DNA from: Oscillospiraceae bacterium
GTDB taxonomy: Bacteria; Bacillota; Clostridia; Oscillospirales; CAG-272
DNA length: 15,889 bases
Direction of reading: 5' to 3'
Assembly (NCBI GenBank): GCA_015065205.1
Contig: SVQS01000026.1
Coordinates: forward strand, 1-15,889
Made by a program: the position numbers and the translations under genes. The notes below the pieces were generated by a model. It saw nothing but the letters and a program-made list of their open reading frames with translations, did no database searches and was not told where the DNA came from. Below, in pieces: positions 1 to 8,300 of the stretch (positions are counted from its first letter, which is position 1; each line of letters opens with the position of its first letter).

Positions 1-9
1 TTTTTTATT

Positions 10-39
10 AAAAAAGCATCGGATTTTGCTCCGATGCCT
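10..39 (-). terminator. Rho-independent terminator of the TnpV/DUF6809 operon
   Basis: Read on the minus strand, an 8-bp stem (16-23 with 30-37) encloses a 6-nt loop and is followed directly by six Ts (10-15) and a further T-rich stretch. It lies about 20 nt past the stop codon of the DUF6809-like gene, so it ends that operon. This is a textbook intrinsic terminator. Confidence 0.88.
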
Positions 40-57
40 TGTTATTCTATTCGCCTA

Positions 58-327
58 TTATGTGTCCTTTTGCACCTCCATTGTGAGCCTCGCTCCGAGG
101 CGGAAGGCGTATTCAAAGATGGCTGCTTCTGCCAAGCTCATATACTCGCTCCAACAATCGTGGAATTTCTCAAAGACCTCTTTTTGTTCATTAGAAAAGC
201 TTTTCTCCAAGTCCTCGTGATGACGCGACATATAGCCGAGCAATTCTTTCATTTCCTTTGAGTTCGTGCGGCTATCCTCTTGCGGTACGATATTACCGTG
301 CCAAAGCTCGTTGATGATCGACTTCAT
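58..327 (-). CDS. DUF6809-family small protein
   Basis: An 89-aa protein with no signal peptide or membrane segment. It opens with MKSIINELWHGNIVP and ends with the YAFRLGAR motif near residues 74-81, which together match my memory of DUF6809-type proteins carried by Firmicutes mobile elements; the family has no known function. The ATG overlaps the stop of the upstream TnpV-like gene in an ATGA arrangement (324-327), and a strong GGAGGTGA ribosome binding site lies inside the end of that gene, so the two are translationally coupled. A terminator follows. The protein is charged and probably helical and cytoplasmic. Length and start look complete. A diverged remnant of the same family lies on the plus strand at 2031-2195. 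The family assignment rests on motif memory, not on a search. Confidence 0.8.
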   Translation of the reverse strand: MKSIINELWHGNIVPQEDSRTNSKEMKELLGYMSRHHEDLEKSFSNEQKEVFEKFHDCWSEYMSLAEAAIFEYAFRLGARLTMEVQKDT

Positions 328-695
328 TGATAGATCACCTCCCGCAAAACGATCTCTTCAGCGCTCGCCTTGATGTTGTTCATCTCAGCAACCCATTTGA
401 GGGGATCAGAAGCCTTTAATTCTTCGTCTATGCCGCGTTCGCGGGCAAGGTTAGCAACTATGGCTTCAACCATCGAATTGGCTTGTACGTCGATTTCGTG
501 AAGGTAGGAGTTAAGTCTGCCCTCAGTTAAGAGAGTGGTGTATGTGCCTCTCTTGTATTGCTTGATGTAGTCACGGTGAAGGAGTCCATATTTGCCGATT
601 TTGTGTTCATTTTTCTCTGAGATTTCGAGCATTGGATAGTATTGCTCGCCTTTAAGCTCGTATTTGATGCCGTTTTGAGTGATGTGCTTTTCCAT
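324..695 (-). CDS. tnpV: TnpV-family transposon-encoded protein
   Basis: A 123-aa protein beginning MEKHITQNGIKYELKGEQYY. It has the features I associate with the TnpV family: an N-terminal strand-rich stretch, then YPMLEI, then KYGLLHRDYIKQYKRGTY and a helical C-terminus. TnpV proteins are carried on clostridial transposons and integrative elements; their role is not established. A longer reading from 782 exists, but the chosen ATG at 695 is preceded by AAAGGA with 8 nt of spacing (703-710), whereas an in-frame ATG at 701 would sit only about 2 nt from that site and the codons before it look non-coding. The stop overlaps the start of the DUF6809-like gene by 4 nt. It lies in the same orientation as the truncated serine recombinase at 931-2034, consistent with one decayed mobile element. 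Confidence 0.8.
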   Translation of the reverse strand: MEKHITQNGIKYELKGEQYYPMLEISEKNEHKIGKYGLLHRDYIKQYKRGTYTTLLTEGRLNSYLHEIDVQANSMVEAIVANLARERGIDEELKASDPLKWVAEMNNIKASAEEIVLREVIYQ

Positions 696-742
696 AATCA
701 TATTCCTTTCAAGTGTTGATTTTACTTGAAAACATAAGGCTT

Positions 743-771
743 TAGGCACGTTTGGAATATGTATGGATAAT
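743..771 (+). promoter_or_regulatory. Possible plus-strand sigma-A promoter for an orphan transcript
   Basis: A -35-like TAGGCA (743-748, 4 of 6 consensus bases) and a -10-like GATAAT (766-771, 5 of 6) are separated by 17 nt. Transcription would start near 778 and run into the hairpins at 791-852 and the terminator at 896-920. The match is moderate, and such sites occur by chance in AT-rich DNA; it is listed because a terminator in the same direction follows with no gene between. Confidence 0.25.
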
Positions 772-808
772 GTCGAAAACAATCAGTTTCGTTATGAATA
801 TCCGTACC

Positions 809-857
809 ATATCGAGTGTTCATAACAGATTCAAGTTATGGACACTCGATATTTTTT
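809..857 (+). repeat. 18-bp inverted repeat with T-tract
   Basis: Arms 809-826 and 835-852 pair over 18 positions with a single G-U/T-G exception and an 8-nt loop; Ts follow at 852-857 on the plus strand. It could act as an intrinsic terminator for plus-strand transcription, as an attenuator, or as a binding site for the adjacent recombinase. The left arm overlaps a segment that can alternatively pair with 791-798. Confidence 0.7.
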
Positions 858-895
858 GCTTATGCTTACTTTTCGGTTAAATATTGAGTTGTTTT

Positions 896-920
896 GAGCA
901 GGTTCGCCTGCTCTTTTTTT
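896..920 (+). terminator. Intrinsic terminator, plus strand
   Basis: A 7-bp GC-rich stem (896-902 with 907-913), a TTCG tetraloop and seven Ts (914-920) make a strong intrinsic terminator on the plus strand. It lies just past the 3' end of the minus-strand recombinase remnant, so it would stop transcripts coming from the tnpV side before they run antisense into that gene. On the minus strand the stem is followed by an A-rich run, so it is not a good terminator for the recombinase. Confidence 0.75.
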
Positions 921-930
921 GTTTTGGGGG

Positions 931-2034
931 TTAAACTGCGTTAGATAAGTATTCGATGGCTACGTCCTTGCGTGAGTCGAGGATATAGGGCGGTCTATGA
1001 ATGATGCCGGGGATGTCAAGCGTGCCGACGAAGTGGTAATGAATGATGACTTTTTGCGTTCTGTCCTTTCCTGTTCCCTCTACGGGAAAGACCTCGATCT
1101 TTTCAATCAGCTCTCGCAGAATAACGGGTGTTAAGGTTCGCATCTCCATAAACTTTCTGATTGCTTTGAGAAAATCGTCCTTTGCCGTCTGCATTCTGTC
1201 GATACTATCGAGTTTTTCTTTGAGTTCAAGTGTCTGCCGCTTCAACTCCTCTTGCTCGTTCTCATACTTCTGAGATAGCCGCATAAACCACTCATCCGTA
1301 ACCTTGCCCTCTACGTTATCCTCGTAGAGCTTTTCAAAGAGTCCGAGGAGCTTTTGACTACGCGCTCTCGCCGTCGCTAAAGCACCTTCCGCAGCCGTTC
1401 TCTCCCTGTGCATATCCTTGTTGGTCTTTTTCTCTAAAAGCTCCGCAAAGGCTTCCTCTGCACTTTCAAGAAAGTCCGCAAGCATCCGCAGCTCCATCAG
1501 TACGATCTGCTCCAAGGCATCCTCGCGGATATAATGGGTGTTTTCACAAGTGCCTCGCATTCCCTTGTAGTTCGAGCAACTAAAAAAGCGGATGCTCGGA
1601 TTCTTTTGGTTGAAGTTGAACCACAGCTTATGACCGCAATCTCCGCAATAAAGAAAGCTCGTGAAGATGCTTTTCTTTTGGTTCTTATCCTTTGGCGGTC
1701 TGCGCTTGGTCTTTTCCACAAGCTTCTGCACTTGCTCCCACGTGTCGCGGTCAATGATCGGCTCGTGAACGTCCTTGAAGATTGCCCAATTTTCCTTCGG
1801 GTTCTCAACACGCGTTTTGTTGCGGAAAGACTTTGAGGTACTTTTGAAATTGATGACGTCACCGCAGTATTCCTGTTGCGAGAGCATTTTGGCAATGGTC
1901 GTCTTGCACCACTTGTACGGATCTGCTTGTGTTTTCTTTCCGCCTCGCGGAAGTCCCTTGCTTTGCCAATACGCCATCGGTACTAACACCTTGTCATCTT
2001 GTAGCGTTCTTGCAATCGTTTCGTTATGGTGAGC
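931..2034 (-). pseudogene. Large serine recombinase, N-terminally truncated
   Basis: The frame is open from 2034 to the stop at 931 and can start at a GTG at 1989 (352 aa), but the catalytic resolvase domain expected in about the first 150 residues of this family is absent, as is the start of the Recombinase domain. What remains, numbered from the GTG, is the end of the Recombinase domain (LVPMAYWQSKG, YKWCKTTIAKML, EYCGDVINFK), a zinc beta-ribbon with C115-x2-C118 and C138-x9-C148, a long charged coiled coil at about 180-260, and a DUF4368-like C-terminus (LRELIEKIEVF, IHYHFVGTL). Homology can be followed upstream of the GTG (ETIARTLQDDKV) to about 2020, then a stop follows, so this is a broken gene and not a short variant. 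Without the nucleophilic serine it cannot catalyse recombination; a DNA-binding fragment could still be made, but I see no ribosome binding site upstream of the GTG. Confidence 0.85.
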
Positions 2035-2195
2035 TCACAGACATCAGCGAACGTGAGGTCTTCGTTTATGCTTTTCGCCTTGGGGCTCGAGTGGCTATTG
2101 AAATGCTCTATCCCGACTTGATTGAGGGGGAATTTATGAACGGCTGCATTGCACTCAGGAAGGACGTCTACTACTACGTATCTCGAGAAGAGTGA
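2031..2195 (+). pseudogene. C-terminal remnant of a second DUF6809-like gene
   Basis: The plus-strand frame reads ELTDISEREVFVYAFRLGAR followed by VAIEML, which matches the C-terminal motif of DUF6809-type proteins (the intact copy at 58-327 has IFEYAFRLGARLTMEV). Its 5' half is missing; upstream of 2031 the frame only runs antisense through the recombinase remnant and codes nothing sensible. The YAFRLGAR stretch is the same in both copies while the DNA differs at many third positions, so this is not a recent copy of the gene at 58-327. After the core it extends about 28 residues further (LIEGEFMNGCIALRKDVYYY) to TGA at 2193-2195. It begins exactly where the recombinase homology ends. Confidence 0.65.
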
Positions 2196-2240
2196 TCATC
2201 CATCCAAAATGGCTGACTGCAGAACAGGAAACCGAAACTG

Positions 2241-2286
2241 CAAACAGCAAGAGCCCTCGCCGTTTGGCGAGGGCTCTTGCTGTTTG
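2241..2286 (-). terminator. Perfect 21-bp hairpin after the giant lipoprotein gene
   Basis: Arms 2241-2261 and 2266-2286 are perfectly complementary, leaving a 4-nt loop. The hairpin lies about 60 nt past the stop of the minus-strand 2031-aa lipoprotein gene and is its likely transcription end. Neither side has a proper T-run (minus strand: CAGTTTCGGTTT), so it may instead stabilise the 3' end of the mRNA or work with another factor. The short AT-rich stretch 2287-2347 between it and the stop codon shows only a small 5-bp stem. Confidence 0.65.
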
Positions 2287-2347
2287 TGATTATTCAAATT
2301 TGCACACGGTGATAACCGTAGAATTTGTTATGTTGCAAGTGATATGC

Positions 2348-5300
2348 TTAATTCCACTTTGCAACAAGAGTGATGTCAGCTGTTACAGGGGTCTCGAAAT
2401 CGTAAGCCGAGCCGTCGAGATACCAGCCTGCGAAAGTATAGCCTTCCTTGGTGGGAACAACGGGAGCAACTGCGGCTTTACCGTCTACTACGGTTTGAGC
2501 CTCAATAGCATTACCACCGTCGGTATCGAAGGTTACGGTATGGACACCAAACTTTTTAAGAACGATCGAAGGAGAAGCCAATTTAACGGTTTCTTCCGTC
2601 GCGTTGTAATTGATTGCGAACTGTTTAATCGAGGTAGAACCTTCTTGATAGTACTTAATGCAAAGCTGCATATTAGAGCTACTTGCATTGTACTGAACAC
2701 TTTCAGGCTCATAAGTTACGCCATCCACTACAGGAACTACGGTTACACCTGTCACCTTGCCGTTTTCGTCAACAGCAACGTCAATGGTAAAGGTATATAC
2801 ATTTACCGTTCCGTCGCTATTTGCCTTTTCACCGGTCCACGTGCCTGCCAAATCAGTTATGCTCTCCGCAATAACGCCGGGATAAAGCTTGGTTGTTCCG
2901 CTTACGGGAGCGGTAATATCAACAGGAGCCGCAGATGCCGTATAGCTCTTGTGCCATGTGCCGGTGAATACAAAGCCTTCGTTTACTACAGCCGCGGGAA
3001 TTTTGTCTTCGGGAATGGGGGTACCTTTTTCTACAAGGAAGTTTGTCACTTCCTCTTTGTTTTGGTTATAGACAGTAACCGTATAACCCCACTTAGCGGT
3101 AAGTGTAATATCGGAAGTAATGGGTGTGCTTGCAATGTCGAATTCGTTACCATTTTCGTCGAACCAACCCATAAACGTTGTGCTGCTCGGCTTTGTAAGA
3201 CTTTCAGGAGCTGTGGCATATTGGAATGTAAGAACTTCTTGAGTAGATACCGTAGTGGTACCATTGATAAAGATTACGGTATGAGGAACAATCTTTGTAA
3301 GCACAATCGAAGGAGAAGCCAATTTAACGGTTTCTTCCGTCGCGTTGTAATTGATTGCGAACTGTTTAATCGAGGTAGAACCTTCTTGATAGTACTTAAT
3401 GCAAAGCTGCATATTAGAGCTACTTGCATTGTACTGAACACTTTCAGGCTCATAAGTTACGCCATCCACTACAGGAACTACGGTTACACCTGTCACCTTG
3501 CCGTTTTCGTCAACAGCAACGTCAATGGTAAAGGTATATACATTTACCGTTCCGTCGCTATTTGCCTTTTCACCGGTCCACGTGCCTGCCAAATCAGTTA
3601 TGCTCTCCTCAATAACGCCGGGATAAAGCTTGGTTGTTCCGCTTACGGGAGCGGTAATGTCAACAGGAGCTGCAGATACCGTATAGCTCTTGTGCCATGT
3701 GCCGGTAAATACAAAGCCTTCGTTTACAACAGCTTCGGGAATTTTGTCTTCGGGAATGGGGGTGTCTTTTTCTACAAGGAAGTTTGTCACTTCCTCTTTG
3801 TTTTGGTTATAGATAGTAACTGTATAACCCCACTTAGCGGTAAGTGTAATATCGGAAGTAATGGGTGTGCTTGCAATATCGAATTCGTTGCCATCTTCGT
3901 CGAACCAACCCATAAGCGATGTGCTACTCGGCTTTGTAAGCTTTTCAGGAGCAACAACATATTCTCCTGCAAGAACAGTTTTCGTCTCCGAAGCAGAGGA
4001 GGTCATCACAAAGGTTACGATATATTCAGCAGAAACAACAACCTCTTCCCACTTAGCAACAAGGGTAATGTCACCGGTTACAGGGGTTGCGAAATCATAA
4101 GGTATTTCGCCGTTGTACCAACCTGCAAAAGTGTAGCCGTCCTTGGTGGGAGCTACGGGCTCTTGTGCGGTTGCATCCTTTGCGATGGTTTGAGCCTCTA
4201 CAGCACTACCGCCATCGGAATCAAAGGTTACAGTATAAGAGCTTTGACCTTGCTTTTCGAGAACAAGACTGTTGGAGCCGGTAAAGGTGCCTTCTGCGGT
4301 GTAAGTAAGCGTCAATGTCGTTTCGGAAGTGCTGATACCGGTAGTGTATCTAACAACAAGCTTAACTGTGCCGGAGAAATCCTTGTAGTAAATAGAAGCT
4401 ACGTTATATTCGGTGGTAACGTCACCATTAACCGTGGTAATAGCTACTGTTTGATTAGTAGCATCAACTACCATTGTGTATGCGTTGCCCTTGCTATCGA
4501 TTCCTGTCCAGGTACCTGCGATGTCATCCATAGGTGCGATGAGACCGGGGAAATATTCCTTATCAGCGGTGATCTTGGCGGTTGCGCTTACAGGGGATGT
4601 TGCCTTAATGGTGGTGTACCACTTGCCGTTGAACTTAAAGCCATCGGTTGTAGGAATTTCGGTGGGAAGTTGATCTGCGAGATCGCCAAAAACAGTGTTA
4701 TACGCTACCTCAAGGGTCTTAACAACGGTAGTGCCGTCTTGACCGTAGAGTGTAACGGTAAGCATCTTGGGAGCCCATTCAGCAACGAGAGTTATATCGG
4801 AAGTAATGGGAGTGTTTGCCAGATCAAATACTTCACCGTTGAGGTACCAAGCCTTGATCTCGTATCCGGTCCAGCTCTTGGAAGGAGCAGTTACGGTGCT
4901 ACCGCTGGATACGGTCTTAGTTGTAGGATCAACTTCACTCTTGTAGTTGCCCCAATCAAAGGTTACGGTATAGGTCTTAGAAAGTGTTACTGCGGTACCC
5001 ATTACACCTGCCTGTGTAGCAAGGCTACCCTTGTCGCCGGAAAGAGTGAATACCAGATTTGCACCTTCAACACTACCTGCATCGTAGTTGATGGTAAGTA
5101 CGTTGTTCTCAAAGAGAACGTAGTTGATTGTCAATACAACATCGGTATAACCGTTGTTGTAAGAAGCGGTAATTACGCCGTTTGCCGCAATAATAAACTC
5201 GTAGGAGTAGGCTGTGTAACCAACCATTTCGTCGCCGGTCCATGTGCCTGCGATTTCGGTAAGGTCGGGAAGAACAACTTCCCAAGCTGCAACGATGGTG

Positions 5301-8300
5301 ATATCAGAGGTTACAACAGCGGTAACGTCATAAGCCTCGCCGTTGAGCGTCCAACCTACAAATTTGAAGCCGGGCTTAACGAGGTCTGTGGGAAGAACTG
5401 CAGCATTACCGTAATTTACGGTTTGCGTGGTTGCTTCAGCACCGTTTGCAGTGTCAACGGTTACGTTGTATGTAATCATAGTCCACTTAGCAGTCAGTGT
5501 AAGCTCACCGGTTACGGGAGTTGTGAAGTCATACTTCGTGTCGCCAATGAACCAACCGTCAAAGATGTAACCTTCCATAACAGGATCGGCAATAGCATCT
5601 ACGGTTGCGCCGTGGTTAACAAGTACGTTTTTGTTAAGGGTACCGTTATCTGCATTAAAGATTACCGTGTAGGTGTTCAAGGTCCAGAGTGCCTTGACGG
5701 TTACGTTCTCCGCAGGCATTGTTTCGGGGATTTCTACATCCCAACCTGTAAAGGTGTAGCCTTCTTTGGTAGGATCTGCGGGAGCAACGATGGCTGCCCC
5801 GTAGTCAAGCGTAATAGAATCGATTGCGTTACCGCCATCGGTATCGAAAGTAATGGTGTACTGATTGATGGTCCAAGATGCCGTGATGGTTACGTTCTCT
5901 GCAGGCATTGTTGCAGGAATAGCAACATCCCAACCTGCGAAGGTGTAGCCGGTCTTAGTAGGATCTGCGGGAGCAACGATCGCTGTTCCATAGTCAAGCG
6001 TAATAGAATCGATTGCGCTACCGTCAACAGTATTGAAGGTGATGGTGTACTGATTGATGGTCCAAGATGCCGTGATAGTTACGTTCTTTGCGGGCATTGT
6101 TTCGGGGATTTCTACATCCCAACCTGCAAAGGTGTAGCCGGTCTTGGTGGGATCTGCGGGAGCTGTTACATCTGCTCCAAAATCCAAGGTGATGGCAGCA
6201 ATTGTGTTACCGCCAACCGTATCAAAGGTGATGGTGTATTGGTTGATTGCCCAAACAGCCTTAATGGTAGTGTTGCCTGTGATGGGATTAGCGAAATCAT
6301 ACTCATTCTCGCCAACGAACCATCCCTTAAAGGTATAACCCTCTTTAACAGGAGTACCGGGGTTGGCAATGATCGTACCGTACTCTACGATATTATCGTC
6401 TATATCCGTGCCGTTGTCGGCATTGATAATTACAGTGTAGTGATTGATTGCCCAATGAGCCTTCAGGTTTACGCTCTCGCTAATAGGCGATTCAATATCA
6501 AACGCCTTATCTCCGAGATACCAACCTGCAAAGTTATAACCTTCCTTTTCGGGATCTGCAGGAGCGTTTACAATCTCACCGTAATTAACGGTCACAGTAA
6601 TGAGCGGATCGCCATTATCAGCATCAAAGGTTACGGTGTATTGGTTAATCGTCCAAGATGCTGTGATGGTCATATTCTCTGCAGGCATAGTTGCGGGGAT
6701 ATCAACATCCCAACCTGCAAAGGTGTGACCTGCCTTGGTAGGATCTGCGGGAGCTGTTACAGCTGCACCAAAATCCAATGTAATGGCTGCAATCTTGTTA
6801 CCACCATTGGTATTGAAAGTGATGGTGTATTGGTTGATCTTCCAAGATGCTGTGATGGTCATATTCTCCGCAGGCATAGTTGCGGGAATAGCAACATCCC
6901 AATCTGCAAAGGTATAGCCGGTCTTGGTGGGATCTGCGGGAGCTATTACTGCTGCTCCGAAATCCAATGTAATGGGTGCTACTTCGCTACCGCCATCGGT
7001 ATTGAAGGTAATGGTGTACTGATTGATTGTCCATGTTGCCTTAATCGTTACGTTTTCGGCGGGCATAGTTGCGGGAATATCAACTTCCCAACCTGCAAAG
7101 GTATAGCCGGTCTTGGTAGGAGCGTCGGGAGCTGTTACAGCTGTGCCGAAATCCAATTTGATGGGAGCTACTTCGCTACCGCCATCGGTATCGAAGGTGA
7201 TGGTGTATTGCTTAACTGTCCAAGATGCCGTGATAGTTACGTTTTCGGCAGGCATGGTTGCAGGAATTTCCCTATTCCAACCTGCAAAGAAGTGACCAAC
7301 CTTAGTGGGGGCTGTGGGAGCTGTTACTGCCGCACCGAAATCCAACGTGATAGGAGCGATCTCGCTACCGCCGTTGGTATCGAAAGTAATGGTGTACTGA
7401 TTAACAGTCCACAGTGCCTTGACGGTGATACCCTCAATGGGCATGGTTGCAGGGATTTCTTTATCCCAACCGGCAAAGGTGTAGCCGGTCTTGGTGGGAG
7501 CTGCGGGAGCTGTTACTGCTGCGCCGAAATCCAAAGTGATGGGATCTATTTCGCTACCGCCATCGGTATCGAAGGTAATCGTGTACTGATTAACGGTCCA
7601 CAGTGCCTTAACGGTGATACCCTCAATAGGCATGGTTGCAGGGATTTCTTTATCCCAACCGGCAAAGGTGTAGCCTGCCTTAGTAGGAGCTGTGGGAGCT
7701 GTTACTGCTGCTCCAAAATCCAATGTGATAGGAGCGATCTCGCTACCGCCATCGGTATCGAAGGTAATGGTGTACTGATTAACAGTCCACAGTGCCTTAA
7801 CAGTCACACCCTCAACAGGCATTGTTGCGGGAATTTCCTTATCCCAACCTGCAAAGGTATAACCCTCTTTGGTGGGAGCTGCGGGAGCTGTTACTGCTGC
7901 GCCGAAATCCGATGTAATGGGGGCAATCTCGCTACCGCCGTCGGTATCGAAGGTAATCGTGTACTGATTTACAGTCCATACTGCCTTCAAGGTGATGTCA
8001 CCGGTTACAGCAGTTGCAAAATCATAAACTGCTTCACCAAGATACCAACCGGCAAAGGTATAACCTGCCTTGATGGGATCAGCGGGAGCAACCGCGGTTT
8101 TGCCGTGCTCTACGGGTGCAGTGGTGCCTTCGGTGCCATTGTCGGCATCAAAGGTTACGGTGTAAGTATTAAGAGTCCATTTTGCCTTTAAGGTTACGTT
8201 TTCGGTAACAGCCGATGTAAAATCATAAGCTGTATCGCCAACGTACCAACCGGCGAAGGTATAACCTTCCTTCACAGGGGCGGTGGGAGCAATTGCGTTT

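Larger units (their letters stand above)
778..920 (+). ncRNA. Candidate small RNA or leader between tnpV and the recombinase
   Basis: This plus-strand interval of about 140 nt holds no recognisable gene but begins after a promoter-like site and ends at a good intrinsic terminator. It contains two mutually exclusive foldings: 791-798 can pair with 819-826 (8 bp), or 809-826 can pair with 835-852 (18 bp with one G-U pair) followed by six Ts. That is an attenuator-like layout. A 28-codon reading frame starting at 794 and ending at 880 is present but has no ribosome binding site, so I do not call it a gene. The same palindrome could instead be a recombinase recognition or attachment site. Existence of a transcript is inference. 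Confidence 0.25.

Noticed and set aside
696..782. 29-residue N-terminal extension of the TnpV-like protein
   Set aside because: The ATG at 695 has a well-placed AAAGGA site; the upstream codons include that site and show no family-like sequence.
794..880. 28-codon plus-strand frame between tnpV and the recombinase, ending just before a terminator
   Set aside because: The position before a terminator is suggestive, but there is no Shine-Dalgarno sequence and the codons lie within a strong palindrome; kept only as a remark under the candidate RNA.
2192..8191. 1999-codon plus-strand reading frame opposite the giant lipoprotein gene
   Set aside because: It is in exact codon register with a gene that has a signal peptide, lipobox, ribosome binding site and consensus promoter. 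The antisense product is low-complexity, Cys/Gly-rich and has no start signals; it exists because the sense gene lacks TTA, CTA and TCA codons.
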